Part shown: positions 19,863-32,201 of the stretch, piece by piece
Numbering within the stretch: the stretch's first letter is position 1
How the letters are laid out: each line of letters opens with the position of its first letter
Assembly (NCBI GenBank): GCA_023678885.1
Contig: CM042970.1
Coordinates: 908,355 to 972,354 of the forward strand
Length of the DNA: 64,000 nt
Direction: 5' to 3'
From: Pogostemon cablin
Lineage: Eukaryota > Streptophyta > Magnoliopsida > Lamiales > Lamiaceae
Program-made: the position numbers and the translations under genes
The notes under the pieces: generated by a model
The model's input: only the letters and a program-made list of their open reading frames with translations
What the model was told of the DNA's origin: nothing
Database searches by the model: none

Positions 19863-21875
19863 AGAGATATCAAATTGGACCCGAAAATACATGAATTTCC
19901 ACTCTCATCATTCCTTATTTGGCACGCCCAGATAACTCCACAAGCTCTACGTCGCTCTCTATACCGATTCTTGCTCCGCCTTTGCACATACCATCTCAAG
20001 CTCAGCCTAGCGAGACACACCCGTCAGGTAATTCTTAAAACTCTATTTCCACTTCTTCATCTTCGCAACAAAACTCTTTTGAGAATGATACTACACCACA
20101 AGATATAAATTCTGCTAGTCCTGATTCTTTATCTCATAATTGTGGTGAAAACTCGGACAACACATATAATCCATCTATCCTCAATTCCAATACCCAAGAA
20201 GCAACGCACCATATACCCGCAGCCATAAATCGAACCTCTCCTATAATTACCCGTTCCCGCAACCAAATTCACAAACCCATCACTAAACTTAACCTCTCTG
20301 ATAGCCCAAGAGGTAGAACCAACATGTGTAACCCAAGCTATCAAAAATGACAAATGGCGTCAGGCTATGTATACTGAGTTTGATGCTCTTATTCGAAATG
20401 GGACGTGGGAACTGGTTCCTCCAGATATGGCACAAAATGTAGTAGGCTGCAAGTGGATTTTTTGCATTAAATGTCTGCCTTATGGGTCTATTGATAGGTA
20501 TAAAGCGTGCTTGGTTGCAAAGGGCTTTCATCAGCGCCCTGGTTTTGATTACGATGAAACATTCAGTCCTGTTGTTAAACCTACCACCATTCAATTGATA
20601 CTTTCTATTGCAGTTGGTCGAGATTGGGCTCTTCGCCAACTTGATGTCAATAATGCATTTCTTCAAGGCACTCTATCTGAAGTTGTCTACATGATCCAAC
20701 CTCCCGGGTTCATTGATAAAGACTGTCCACAACATGTTTGCAAGTTGAGAAAGGCTATATATGGTCTCAAGAAAGCCCCTCGATCTTGGTACAATGAAAT
20801 TCGTCAGTTTCTTATCAACTCTGACTTCAAAAATTCCATGGTTGATGCATCTCTTTTTATCTTCAACAAATCTAAAGTGATTATTTATTTACTTGTGTAT
20901 GTTGATGATATAATTGCCACGGGAAATGACCATGTTGTAGTTCAAAATTTTATAACACAACTTGCTAATCGGTTCTCGTTGAAGGATCTTGGCGAGTTAA
21001 CATATTTCCTTGGAGTAGAAGTTGTTCCCCACTCACAGGGAGTTGTTCTATCTCAGCGTAGATATATTGTTGATCTTCTTGCACGTACGAAAATGACAGA
21101 TGTCGTCCCAGTTGCCACACCTCTTGCCACCACATCAACTCTCACTCTTCAATCAGGAACTGCATTATCATATCCCACTGAATATCGTGTAGCTGTTGGA
21201 AGCCTTCAGTATTTGTCTTAAACTCGACCAGATATTGCATATATAGTCAACAAACTTTCTCAGTTCATGCATCATCCTACCACTGATCATTGGAATATAG
21301 TGAAACGCCTTCTAAGGTATCTCTGTGGAACGATTGATAAAGGTATTCTCCTTCGCCGTAACTCAACATTACACATTCATGCCTTCTCAGATGCTGATTG
21401 GGCTGGCAACAAAGATGACTTTACCTCCACAGGTGCATACATTGTCTTTCTAGGAAGCAACCCAATATCCTAGAGCTCCAAGAAGCAACACACTGTTGCT
21501 CGTTCGTCGACTGAAGCAGAATATTGAGTCGTTGCTGCAACAGCTGCTAAATTAAGTTGGGTTACATCTCTTCTCAAAGAATTGGATATCTCTGTTTCTC
21601 TGAAACTAGTTATTTATTGTGATAATATGGGAGCCACATATTTATGTTCTAATCCGGTGTTCCATTCTCGCATGAAACATGTAGCATTTTCTTATTACTT
21701 CATTCAACAACAAGTTCAAAATTGTGATCTTCGAGTAACACATGTATCATCTAGAGATCAACTTGCAGATGCTCTAACAAAACCACTACCTCGTGCTCGC
21801 TTTCATGATCTAATGCTCAAGATTGGACTCTCCTTTCGGAGCTCCAACTTGCGGGGGCATATTAGAGTAATTAAA
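19863..21875 (+). pseudogene. Element C reverse transcriptase and RNase H, broken
   Basis: The first 500 bases are frame-shifted linker. RT starts near 20350 and is open at 20367-21221: GCKWIFCIK, KGFHQRPGFDYDETFSPVVK, QLDVNNAFLQG and the active-site YVDDI are all present. A TAA at 21219-21221 interrupts YLS-TRPD. RNase H follows (FSDADWAGN; then DNMGATYL and HSRMKHVAF) with a TAG at about 21471 and a TGA at about 21524. It ends just before the 3' LTR. Catalytic residues are kept, so decay is by point mutation. Confidence 0.8.
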
Positions 21876-22048
21876 TAGGATGTACAGTTGTTACAATCTA
21901 TATTTATTTAGGATCCTTGATTGTAGCTAGTTTTTATTTACATTTCATTAGTACTTAATTCTTTGATTCTTCTGTACTGTATTTATACTCAATAGTCTAT
22001 GATAATGGAAAGGAAGGAAATCATATTACCAAATCTCTTCATCTTATA
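21860..22048 (+). repeat. 3' LTR of copia element C (189 bp)
   Basis: TATTAGAGTAATT to CTTCATCTTATA, preceded by a purine-rich GCGGGGGCA tract and followed by the TTGTG target copy. Confidence 0.85.
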
Positions 22049-22053
22049 TTGTG

Positions 22054-22603
22054 TTCAAAAGTGAAGGAAAAATTAAGTTGCAAGAAGAATTGAAGAGCAT
22101 TGAAGAAGAAAGAAGAAAATGAAGATGTTTGTTGAAAAGTTGTAAGTCTTCTTTGATTCTCTACTAGTGAATGAGTCACTTTATCCATATATTTCCTATC
22201 TTTACCAAAGAACTAACATTACAACTTAATGCAAGACCTTTGTGATCCTATTGTCGAAATTATTCCTTTAGTCGAAACTTGATATTATTGCCAAGCTTAT
22301 GGTTACGCGTGTGTTTGAATTGATTTTGAGTGTAAACAACTTACCCTAAAGTGTATATCTCACACTTGAGCGATGAACGTAAATACTACCCATGAGAATG
22401 GATGGATGAGCATTCCGAAAAATTGAAGTAGTTGATTTGAATTGTATGTTTTTAGATGGATGGTTATCTTAATATCTGAAGTATGATTTGTTAATTGTTA
22501 TATGGTCTTGGATGTTTTCTACTGTGAAATTTCCTCTCAATTACTCTATTGGTTTTATATGTCGTTGCCTCGGGACGAGCAACTAGTAAGTTTGGGGGTT
22601 TCT
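22054..22603 (+). other. Athila 3' internal region, resumed
   Basis: The Athila remnant continues after the copia insertion. It ends in CAACTAGTAAGTTTGGGGG, which is the polypurine tract. No coding frame is evident. Confidence 0.5.
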
Positions 22604-24553
22604 TGAGAGTGAAATTTCACGCATTTTATGTGTGCACATTACAACATTTTGATTAGGAAAGTCATCATTTTTGCATGGAATTGTGTACGTTTAAGTATTT
22701 ACACGATTTTGAGACTACTAAGATGTTTTTATAAGTTTTGAAGGGTAAAACAAGATCAATTTTTCTGTGTACGTTTAAGTATTTACACGATTTCACGTCC
22801 ACGATGCATAATTTTTTGTATCCATGTAGAATTCCAATTTGATGATAAGATATATGGTTGGAAATTCATAGAAGAGAGTATCGTTTTGATGTAAAGAACA
22901 CCCCAATCGGATACCAAACAAGAAAGTTATGAATAAAGAGATAACATCGCGCATGTTGTGCTGAACAGAATTGTTGTGTCACTTTGCATGAATTTTTACA
23001 TATTCAAATATTAGAGTTTCTATGAGTTCCTTAAATGGATAGAAAGCTAAAGAAGAGAAGATCGCATGAGCGCAAAAATTACTCAAATCGGAGTCCGTAT
23101 GAGGAAGTTATGCTCAAAATGGTGAGATCGCGCAGTGCAGTCTCCCCTTCTCGGCTGGCAGCTCGGGGAGAGCCAGCCTGGCTCGGCAGCCATATTCCGG
23201 AGAGTGGGGTCTAAATGGGACCCACATGACATGGCAAGTGATCCTGCATCAGCTCGACCCCCACTCGGCTAGGTCCATACCCATCTCGGGCTGAGTTGGG
23301 TTCCGAGCGGCCCAAAATTGGGCCCATACGAGGCCTGTTCGATATAGCACTGTATTTATACCCTTCACGTCGCATTTTGAGGCAGAATTCGACGCGAAAA
23401 CAGCCCTGCAACAGTCCAAGAGAGATTAGGGGAGGTCAATACACAAATTGGAGAGAACTCATCCATAATCCATCATCAATTCACTCATCCAACACTTCCA
23501 TATCAGATTTACATCTGATTTCATCATTCATCCATCTCCAAGTGTGTTTCAAGTGCTAATTGAGGGAAATCGGACAATGGGAGAGACGGAGAAGGGACAC
23601 AGACTTACGCTTACGCTAAGGTTTCGTGTTCTAATCTTTTGATTCCTTTTATCTTGATTTTTGATATGAATTGCATAGCCATAAGTGTTGATTGTAACCT
23701 CATGGGCTAATTTTATAAACAGTTCTAGGGTTTGATGGTTAGATTGGATTGATCTGAGAACCTAGACCAAAAATTGAGATTTTATGCAGTGAATATTTTG
23801 ATTTTACTTATTTTATCAAGACTTGCTTTTTGATTCGTAACGTCTTCATAATATATCCATGACATCCGCTATAATGCTTCGATTATTGTGTTAGCTTGTG
23901 TGCATACATGATTGGTATTGTCTATATGTTAGGGATTGAAGTAGTTCCGCTATAAACACTTTAATTCCATAAACTGGTAAATCAAATACTTGAATTGTTT
24001 AGTGGAACAATGCAATTAGACATTCAAGTAGGAAGTGAATAGAAAATTGTAGTAATTCCAGAAAATATCTTGTTAGTCGAGCTTACCATCCGGAGGTATT
24101 GTTGCTTGCTTTGATTAGTATCTAGGAATAAGGCTTGATAATATTTGCGCACCCTAGGATTTAAATAAGAATATACTGTTAGCTTAAAATCGGATCATAT
24201 TCGGTGGGTTAACGGAGTTATGTGGTGTATTTTCATTGAAACTGCATAAATGAGCAATTGGAGGTCTAAAAACCCGAATTAATTGGTCTATACCTGATAC
24301 CTTAGAACTGTCGCTTATCTCTTGATTAGAATTTGATTTATTTTCAATTACCTTTAATTATTCAGCAGTTTAATATTTCTTTATTTAGTTAATTACTTCA
24401 ACAAACTTGGAAATTTGGTTACTCAATTCTTATTAAATAGTAATTTATAGAATAAATAAATAGTTAGCTTTCTCAGTGGGATCGATAATTTAACTTGGGT
24501 ACTTGTTGCTACAATTGATATTCTTATACTTGAGGATTAAATTAGAGTGCGCA
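22604..24553 (+). repeat. 3' LTR of the Athila remnant (about 1.95 kb)
   Basis: It follows the polypurine tract, starts TGAGAGTGAAATTTC and ends AGTGCGCA, ahead of an A-run. Phrases such as TCAAATCGGAGTCCGTATGAGG and TTGCTACAATTGATATTC (at the end) are typical of Athila LTRs. A CTCGG-rich patch lies at 23140-23330. The ends are inferred from motif only, as the 5' LTR is not available for comparison. Confidence 0.65.
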
Positions 24554-26744
24554 AAAAAAGCCAAACAGCTTACGATTCGATAGAGTGGGAGTACCTTGAA
24601 GATATGATGTAAAAAATGAACTTCAACATGAAATGGTGCAAATGATTAAGGAATGCATCTCTATAGCCACAGCTTCAGTACTAATCAACGGAGCTCCGTC
24701 GGAAGAATTTAAGCTAGAAAAAGGATTGAGACAAGGCGATCCTCTATCACATTTCTTATTCCTTATTGCTGCTGAGGGATTGAGTTTATTGATGAAAAAA
24801 GCTACAGAAACTGGTTTAATTGAAGCTGCAAAAATTGGACAGGTTGGAATGTCAGTGTCTCACCTACAATATGCTGATGATACTATCTTCACATGCTCGG
24901 GGAAAGCCAAGAATGTAAGAATTATCAAGCACATTCTTCGAAACTTTGAAATGGTGTCTGGTTTAAAGGTAAACTTCAATAAATGTAGTCTTATGGGGCT
25001 GAATATGGAGGAAAATATGGTGCAAAATTTGGCGGACATGATGGGTTGTGAAGTAGGAAAACATCCCTTCTCATACCTGGGCTTACATGTGGGTATAAAC
25101 CATAAAAAATCAGCATCTTGGATCAATCTTGTGGAGAAAGTTAAACATAGATTGGCAACTTGGAATGATAAACACATCTCTTTGGGAGGCCGGGCTACAT
25201 TAGTTCAATCTGTTCTTTCTTCGATTCCGATCTATTGTTTGTCAGGATACAAGTTTCCAAAAAAAACCATTGGGGTGATTTCTCAAATCCAAAGGAAATT
25301 CCTATAGGGGGGTTGTGATACCAATTTCAAAATTCCTTAAATGGGAAGACATCTATTTGGGGAAGAACAATGAGGGGTTGGGAGTGAAAGGTTTGGGGAG
25401 TTTCAACATAGCCTTACTTAAAAAATGGGTGTGGAGATTTTTGAATGAACCAGAGAGACTATGGGTTAGGGTCATCAAAGCTAGATATGGGGGTTTTGTG
25501 AGAAATAGAGGGAGAGGGAGACCAAAGTTGGGGTTGCTGGAGTCAAATGGGTGTAATGGGGGTCGGTATCGGGATGGTGGAAAGAAATTAGTAACTTATA
25601 TTGGGGGAATAGTGATGAGTTAGGTATGGTAAAAAAAGTGAAAATATGCATAGGAAATGGAAGCAACACTTTATTTTGGACTGATTGGTGGTGTGAAGGA
25701 GGGGTGCTTTGTGAGAAATTCTCTAGATTGTATAGAATTAGCAGTTGTAAGGAGGCTAAGGTTGAGAGTATGGGCAGTTGGGTAGATGGAGTATGGAAGT
25801 GGAATCTAGTGTTGTGTCGTAGCTTGAGAACGAGAGAGGTAGATATGGTTAACAAATTGTTATGTTTCATTTGAAGGGAGAAGGTAAAACAACATAATGA
25901 AGATTACAGGTTTTGGATTATTTCAAAGAATGGTGAATTTTCCATAGCAGAAGCATACAAGAAAGAACATGATGAGCACATGAACTCCTCCAATCCAGAA
26001 AGAAAAAAGTCTTCAAGAACTTGTGGAAAACGATAGCTCCAAGAAAAGCTCAAGCAATTGTATGGAAAGTGCTTCGACAAAGAATGCCAACAAAAACAGC
26101 CCTTCAGAAAAAATGTGTCATTAATCCAAACTCTGATACTCTATGTTCTTTATGTTTTGAGGAAGATGAGACTATTGAGCACTTGTTTTTTAGATGTGGG
26201 TTTTCTTGGAGAATTTGGAGTAGAATTTATAATTGGATTGATATAAGTATGGTGCCACATATTGAACATATTGCACACTTTTTGCAACATGGTGAGATAT
26301 TGGGCCGAAAAGGGAGTGATAAACGAATTGCTCAGTCATTGTGGGTTGGATCGATTTGGGTAATTTGGAAAATGAGAAATGATGTGATATTTAACAATTG
26401 CAATCCGAGTGTTGATAAAGCAGTAGAAGAGGTGAAGGCGAGATTGTGGTCATGGATATCGACAGCACAAAAGGATAGATGAATATCTTCATATCGAGTG
26501 TGGAGTAACAATATTCGTGCATGTCTACATGGTTGATGTTGTCATGGAGTTTAGTATGTACAAGACTTATAACCTCAGGTGGTATTGATATGGTTGTTAT
26601 AATTTTGTTTTTCACTAAAATTGATATATTTTTAAATTTTTGAACTCATTTCATCTTTCATTGTAATTTTTGGGATTGGGGTACCCCTTGTATTCTAAGT
26701 GAATGCATTTTGAGTTTGTTTGATAAAAATAAAAAATAAAAAAG
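24554..26744 (+). mobile_element. LINE (L1-type) 3' half with A-rich tail
   Basis: The coding text starts inside the RT domain (TAYDSIEWEYL) and runs to a carboxy-terminal zinc-binding domain; the sequence ends in AAAAATAAAAAATAAAAAA at 26726-26744. The upstream half (endonuclease, ORF1) is absent. The left boundary coincides with the Athila LTR end, so Athila probably inserted into this LINE and the part to the left was lost. Confidence 0.8.
24567..26482 (+). pseudogene. LINE reverse transcriptase and zinc-finger region, broken
   Basis: A TAA at 24611-24613 breaks RT motif A. Then 24633-25307 is open: GLRQGDPLSHFLFLIAAEG, the active site YADDT and VNFNKCSLMG. A TAG and frame changes separate pieces at 25315-25623 and 25626-25874. 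The last piece (26021-26482) carries APRKAQAIVWKVL and the CSLCFEEDETIEHLFFRC zinc-binding signature of plant L1 elements. The enzyme would copy its RNA at a nicked genomic site; this copy is dead. Confidence 0.85.
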
Positions 26745-27097
26745 TCAAGAGTTTGGCATTCTCTTTACTTTAAACACTCTTAATTGTTTACTAGTTATCA
26801 GAAGCACTTGGAATAATTGCAACAACTGAAATAAGATAAAGTCAAACGAGTCAATAGAATAATGCAATGCTTCAATTTTCTAATGTTAATCATAGAAGGC
26901 GAATATATTTCTTTGTATTAAGGATTCGCCTTAAATTTGCCGACAAGATCAGATCCATGCACCAATATTATTTATTATACTCGAGGGTACAAATTGAGTA
27001 GGTTATATTCTCGTGTTATAACATCATGTTGACTAAGTCTTTGTTATGTAAACTCGTTGAAATGGTCAATCAGCATAAGCACTTAATTTTCTTTGGT
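26745..27097. repeat. Segmental duplication, 3' flank of WAK-B
   Basis: This segment matches 31418-31902 in the same orientation (TCAAGAGTTTGG, AGCACTTGGAATAATTGCAA, TTGCCGACAAGATCAGATCC and onward) with small insertions and deletions. It lies downstream of WAK-B as its partner lies downstream of WAK-B2, so both belong to one duplicated block. Confidence 0.85.
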
Positions 27098-27627
27098 TAA
27101 CCTGTCTGAAACTTTGATGTGATGTGTATGAACTTGAAAATAGATGAGACAAAATTTGCCACATCATAATGTCACCAAAATCGTTTACAATGCTACCATA
27201 CTTATGTTGCAACTATATAAATTACTTATTGGATTAGGAAAGAGAATAATTAATTTGAAATTAATTAAAATCCATTCAAATAAAAACAAATGAGCGCAAC
27301 GCAAACGCTAGAATTGGTTATTAAAAAAAACTTGAAGAAGCTACACATTGCTTTGCAATTCTCAGACATCAAAGAGGAAGATATAATGCTCTGCAAGATT
27401 CAAGCCTGCTTCAAATGATCAACCACAATTACAAAATAAAATACAACAAAAGAATTAGATTGCAAAGGAAAATACATGATATGGAGAAATAAAAACGATG
27501 GAATGATGAATTATTATTAAAAGCTAATTTGACTGATCAATGCAAAGAGAAAACATGTGATTCTTATTAAATAGGGAATGTGAATTGGAGTGATGTAACA
27601 TATAGCTCTAAAAGAGAAGTAGTGAAC
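27098..27627. other. WAK-B 3' untranslated and downstream DNA
   Basis: AT-rich, non-coding. The last 250 bases before the stop codon (for example CAAAATAAAATACAACAAAAG) are matched in the WAK-C 3' flank at about 46425-46500, so they are probably shared 3' UTR. Confidence 0.5.
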
Positions 27628-30006
27628 TCAGGACTCTTGAAGCAATTGAAGGTCCCTCTCAGATAAGCATGTGGTGATGGTATCAAAATGCATGCTTCCT
27701 GAAATGGTAGACAACCCCTCTGATTCACCAACATCATTAGAATTATCCTCTATGCTGCTGTTTGGATTCAGCAGACAAACTGATCCTTTATTAGGTACTT
27801 GAATTGCTTCCAGCTCATGAGCAACTTCCTTCATTGTGGGCCTCATCTTACCATTCAACTGCAGGCATTTTCTTGCCAGTTCTGCCATTGCCATTATGTC
27901 TTCTATCTTCCCCTCTTCCAGGACCATTGCATCGACAATCTCGGATAATTGATTTTCCTCCATAGAATGCAGGAAGTGCGTGGCCAAACCTCTTCCTTCT
28001 TCCACTCTGATTGTTGATATGGCTTTCTCTCCCGTTATAAGCTCAACCATCACTACACCAAAACTGTAGACGTCGCTCTTTCCTGTGAACTGGCTTGAAC
28101 GGAAGTACTCCGGATCCATGTAACCGAACGTGCCTACTACTCGTGTAGTCAGGTGAGTTTGATCCACTGAAACCGACCTTGATGTCCCAAAATCTGCAAT
28201 CTTGGCGCGGTATTTTTCATCCAAGAGTATGTTTGTGGACTTGATGTCGCGATGATAAATGGGAGCAGACGAGGCAGAGTGCAAGTAAGCAAGTGCCCCT
28301 GCTACTTCTCTGGCGATTCTCACCCTCATTTCCCAAGATAATGGGAGTTCTTCATTTGGTTCATGAATGTGCTGGAAAAGTGTGCCGTTGGGGATGAACT
28401 CGTAGACAAGACGTGGAACTGCAGTTTCAAGGCAGCATCCGAGCAGCTTCACAACATTCCTGTGGTTAACTTGTGACAGAATAACAACCTCATTAATGAA
28501 TACTTCAAGATCACCATCCTCTACCCTTATGGACTTCTTCACAGCTACAATTCTGCCATCACTCAACATTCCTTTGTAGACAGTACCTTGTCCACCACAT
28601 CCAAGAATGAGATTCTCATTATAATGATCAGTGGCTCTTTCCAACTCATTGGAACTAAACAACTTGGTTTTCTCAAGGCCATTTTCAGTTGCAGCTAAGT
28701 GCTGTTCCAACAATAACCCTCCATTCCGTTTGTAAAACATGTATCTGCGGCTAGCTTCTATGAACATCGTAATAGCTTTGCTGGACTTCCATGCCGCGAA
28801 CAGAAAAATGATGAGCAACATTTGGCCGACGCGGAGGCTCCCAATAATGATGAATGCCAGTTTGATTTTTTTACGATGATCATCAGACGGCCGTGTCCAC
28901 CAATGATAATATGGAATCTCACAATGGAAACTCCCTACTTCATTAAAACATGATGTGTCAGGTGGGCAGTCATTCAATGTTGAATTGCTACATTCGTCAA
29001 TATCACTGCATCCTTCAGTTAGATACGGATTCCCTTCAAAGCCACTATCGCATGTGCAATGTCTAATCGAAGATACGTAACCATTTGCATCGTAATAAGA
29101 AGACTTAAAAGCATTAAATAATGGCTGGCAGCGAGAATCATTTGGATTTTGGCAGCAAACACCATCTAGCAAACTGCCCACATTGTGACAATAATCATAA
29201 ACATAACCAGAACTGTAAGGATATTGCAGCCGTGCATATATGGGAAGATAATCATCTGGTTTCATGCAGAGTATTTGATAAGTATTATCAAGATTTGTCT
29301 GGATATTCCATTCCCACTCGAGCACCAGCGGAGCAAATCTGAATTCTGGGTCGAAAGGATTCGAGTGATGACGCAAAACACCTTTATAGCTTTTGTAATC
29401 CTGTTTTTGCAGCCATTTCTTTTCAACGGCGAAAACGTACCCACAGAAGCTATTATTTCCAGCTTCAAAGCTTTGGTAAGTGTAGCTCAGCTCCTGGAGT
29501 CGTTCTGGAATTTGTGTGTGGCAACAATTAACTCCACTGCAACTCGTGTCTGCGGAATCAGCATCACACAGAGCATTGCATCCTCCTGCTGTCGTTTTAT
29601 TAGCACGCAACCACACCGAATTCTTGCAGCCTAATACAACCAGTGTATTGTATTCTGCTGACATGGCAAACGGAGTTCCCCTGAGCGACACTGGCACAGA
29701 TCCTGTTGTCGTATTGTTGGAGCAATTCAGCGGGTACACAGGCTGATTAACTATGACTGCACCAAACAGAGAAATGTTTACTACTTCCATTTTTATGGTG
29801 CTCAAGAATGGTGTTGGTGGAGTAGTGGAATTTCGGCATATGATTGTGAATGAGGAATTTGCACTGCATTCAGAACCAACACCAAAAGGATAGGGAATGC
29901 TGACATTTCCACACTTCTCTGGACAACCTGGTTTCGACAAGGATGTGGCTAGCACCGTACTTGTGGTAAGAAAGAGGAAAGGAATGACTCGGACTAGTAA
30001 CGTCAT
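27628..30006 (-). CDS. WAK-B: intact wall-associated receptor-like kinase, intronless
   Basis: A single 792-residue frame starting at 30006. Order: signal peptide (1-20, MTLLVRVIPFLFL); GUB_WAK pectin-binding domain from CPEKCGNVSIPYPFG (28-135); a WAK-associated cysteine region to about 320; calcium-binding EGF domain (DIDECSNSTLNDC, 335-363); membrane helix (about 383-405); Ser/Thr kinase from GCGGQGTVYKG (469-479) with catalytic K490, HRDIKSTN (H585-N592, Asp 587), DFG (605-607) and GTFGYMDPEY (625-634). All catalytic residues are present. By family it sits in the plasma membrane, binds pectin or pectin fragments and signals growth or defence. WAK genes normally have two introns; this one has none. 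The three neighbouring WAK copies are pseudogenes. Which WAK/WAKL subgroup it belongs to is not decided here. Confidence 0.93.
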   Translation of the reverse strand: MTLLVRVIPFLFLTTSTVLATSLSKPGCPEKCGNVSIPYPFGVGSECSANSSFTIICRNSTTPPTPFLSTIKMEVVNISLFGAVIVNQPVYPLNCSNNTTTGSVPVSLRGTPFAMSAEYNTLVVLGCKNSVWLRANKTTAGGCNALCDADSADTSCSGVNCCHTQIPERLQELSYTYQSFEAGNNSFCGYVFAVEKKWLQKQDYKSYKGVLRHHSNPFDPEFRFAPLVLEWEWNIQTNLDNTYQILCMKPDDYLPIYARLQYPYSSGYVYDYCHNVGSLLDGVCCQNPNDSRCQPLFNAFKSSYYDANGYVSSIRHCTCDSGFEGNPYLTEGCSDIDECSNSTLNDCPPDTSCFNEVGSFHCEIPYYHWWTRPSDDHRKKIKLAFIIIGSLRVGQMLLIIFLFAAWKSSKAITMFIEASRRYMFYKRNGGLLLEQHLAATENGLEKTKLFSSNELERATDHYNENLILGCGGQGTVYKGMLSDGRIVAVKKSIRVEDGDLEVFINEVVILSQVNHRNVVKLLGCCLETAVPRLVYEFIPNGTLFQHIHEPNEELPLSWEMRVRIAREVAGALAYLHSASSAPIYHRDIKSTNILLDEKYRAKIADFGTSRSVSVDQTHLTTRVVGTFGYMDPEYFRSSQFTGKSDVYSFGVVMVELITGEKAISTIRVEEGRGLATHFLHSMEENQLSEIVDAMVLEEGKIEDIMAMAELARKCLQLNGKMRPTMKEVAHELEAIQVPNKGSVCLLNPNSSIEDNSNDVGESEGLSTISGSMHFDTITTCLSERDLQLLQES

Positions 30007-30402
30007 TTTTTTTTAGCCAAAACTCAATCTGCAAAAATCAACCATAACGTTAAATGTTTGTTCGACCATATAACCTTAGGAATGATTAGACAGTCGTTTT
30101 TACTTTAGCAATTCTGAACTTGACTCGACTTGTTTTAACATTTCCTTTGTGTGGTTCTACTGAATTTTGAAAATAAGAGGCTGCATAGTGTATAAATTCT
30201 TGAAGTACATGATGAAACTGTGACATTTGTGAAAATTATCAAATCTCAGAAGTTTTCACATTCAATCTAAAATTGTAATTTTCATTCTTGGTTTATCTTG
30301 TGCTAAATTTTGTGAAGACTTGGGGAGATTTGATTCATTCTGAATTAACGAATTCAGAATAGAATGGGTGTTTAATATAAACCCAACATTTTTGGGATAT
30401 TC
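30007..30402 (-). promoter_or_regulatory. Upstream region of WAK-B
   Basis: The 400 bases before the start codon hold the promoter and 5' UTR by position. No TATA box stands out clearly; TTATATGG on the minus strand at about 30068-30075 is a weak candidate. The matching part of WAK-B2 has been lost. Confidence 0.35.
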
Positions 30403-30662
30403 ATAATAGACTAATATCCATATTAAAATATATAAAAAATCGAAATTTCTCCAACATGTGTAACTGTGGTTTTTACTCATGATCAATGGTCCACCAATAT
30501 CTGTTCATTTTTCTTTCTTTGCTCTGTCTATTTTGATAATTTTCGTAACATTGAAATTGATGAAAGGTTGTACTTTTGAATGGAGTAATTACTTAAACAA
30601 ATTATTAGGGGAGAGAATATTGTAGCACAGCAAAAAAATTTGACAGAGCAAAAACTAATTTT
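30403..30662. repeat. Segmental duplication, 5' flank of WAK-B
   Basis: It matches 45369-45622 in the same orientation over about 255 bases with few differences (ATAATAGACTAATATCC to ACTAATTTT). This ties WAK-B and WAK-B2 together as copies of one block. Confidence 0.9.
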
Positions 30663-31417
30663 TCTCTTACAGCTGAGTAATAAAGCACTTAATTTAAACA
30701 ACTACAACTACAATACTCAACACAGAATTATACTCAGCTCAATCTCTCACACTTGAGCAGCTTATTCACTCCTAAGCATACTTCACTCAGTAATTTAATT
30801 TGCACTCACTCATGATCACTCCCACTACTCATATTCATACTAATCAATTGACCATACACTTTTATGATTAATTTCTCATTTACCAGACGATTCTACCCAC
30901 GTTTTTTTTTTATCGTGATGTCACTATAACTTTTCATAAGTTGGTGGTGATTTCAACATTCTTAATCACCTCCTCTTATGCCAATCATTTGAAAGTCTAA
31001 TTGTCAAACATATGCTCTATATGAACCATATTGCCAGCAAAAAATCAAGTAATCACTCACATATAAGAAAGTCTGGATTGTTTTGTTTTTTTAGCCTATA
31101 TAACATTGAATTAGCACATAAATTGTTCTAACGACATACCTCCTTTGTGGCTTTATTTTAGGCAGTCTGGATGAATCAAAATGATTTGAAGGAAGTTGGT
31201 TTTTTTTTTTTTTCAAAAGCAAGCCTGCTTTGCTATACAAGGTATGATTGAGCTCGATCAGCAGTTGTAATGAGTCAAACTAGAGAATATTTGCACATAT
31301 ACTATTATATTAATTAAAGTAGAAAATGTTATAAGTAGTCGTGAATTTTGGTTCCAGTGTTAAAGTCAAGCATGAATTATTAAGGATGGGCATTAATAGC
31401 TCCTCTGCATAGAAAAT
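30663..31417. other. AT-rich intergenic DNA between WAK-B and WAK-B2
   Basis: Non-coding. Short phrases (CATACCTCCTTTGTGGCTTTATTTT at 31134 on, read in parts) recur in the flanks of the other copies at about 45962 and 50678, so it includes ancestral WAK 5' flank. Confidence 0.4.
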
Positions 31418-31902
31418 TCAAGAGTTTGGTATTCTCTAACTTTAAACACCCCTACTTGTTAACAGAAGCACTTGGAATAATTGCAACATTTAGATAAAGT
31501 CAACCGAGTCAATACGAATTATGCAATGCTTCAATTAATAAATAATCTACGAATGGAGTGAAGATTAATGTTAATTATGTTACATCATAAAAGGCGAATA
31601 TATTTATGCACATTGTATTATGATTCGTCTTAAATTTGCCGACAAGATCAGATCCATGCACCTTATGAAATCACCTATTCCATTTTACTATTTCATTTAC
31701 CACTTTTTATCAATTAAAATTACCTATTCCATTTTACTATTCCATCCACAACTCCATTTGCCAATTTCAATATTATTACTCCGCCTCCAGGGTACGGATT
31801 GAGTAGGTTATATTCTCCGTGTTATAACAAAATTTTGACTAAGTCTACGTTATTTAAAGTCATTGAAATGGTCAAACAGTATAACCACTTAATTTTCTTT
31901 GA
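31418..31902. repeat. Segmental duplication, 3' flank of WAK-B2
   Basis: Partner of 26745-27097. It contains an extra AT-rich stretch (about 31665-31760) with a repeated TACCTATTCCATTTTACTATT phrase that the partner lacks. Confidence 0.8.
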
Positions 31903-32201
31903 TTATATACTATCTTGGTCTGGATGTCTATACACCCATCTTCAGTATTACTTATTTGTTGGATGAGTGACATATGGAAAAGTAAATCAACGTAGAATCT
32001 ACAAGGGCAAGAGACTATATTTCTCCTCTCTCGCATCATGTCAATCACTAAAGAGATACATAAAGACACCATAAATATCATGTGCCCATACTACCTAGTT
32101 GTACTCACCAAACCGTTTACATTGTTATGTCACTAGCATGTATATACGTATCTTTGAGCAACTTTTTCCGTATATGTACAATCAGCTGCTGAGTGTAATA
32201 T

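Larger units (their letters stand above)
13457..22048 (+). mobile_element. Copia element C, nested in the Athila remnant and carrying two solo LTRs
   Basis: LTRs of 188 and 189 bp (TATTAGAG...TCTTATA) with about seven differences, a TTGTG target duplication and a primer site (TGGTATCAAG) define the element. It runs gag, protease, integrase, RT and RNase H in copia order. A 1,711-bp solo LTR (15337-17047) sits in the integrase and a second solo LTR (17755-19857) lies between integrase and RT. Without the two insertions the element would be about 4.8 kb. Several stops make it non-functional. Confidence 0.9.
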
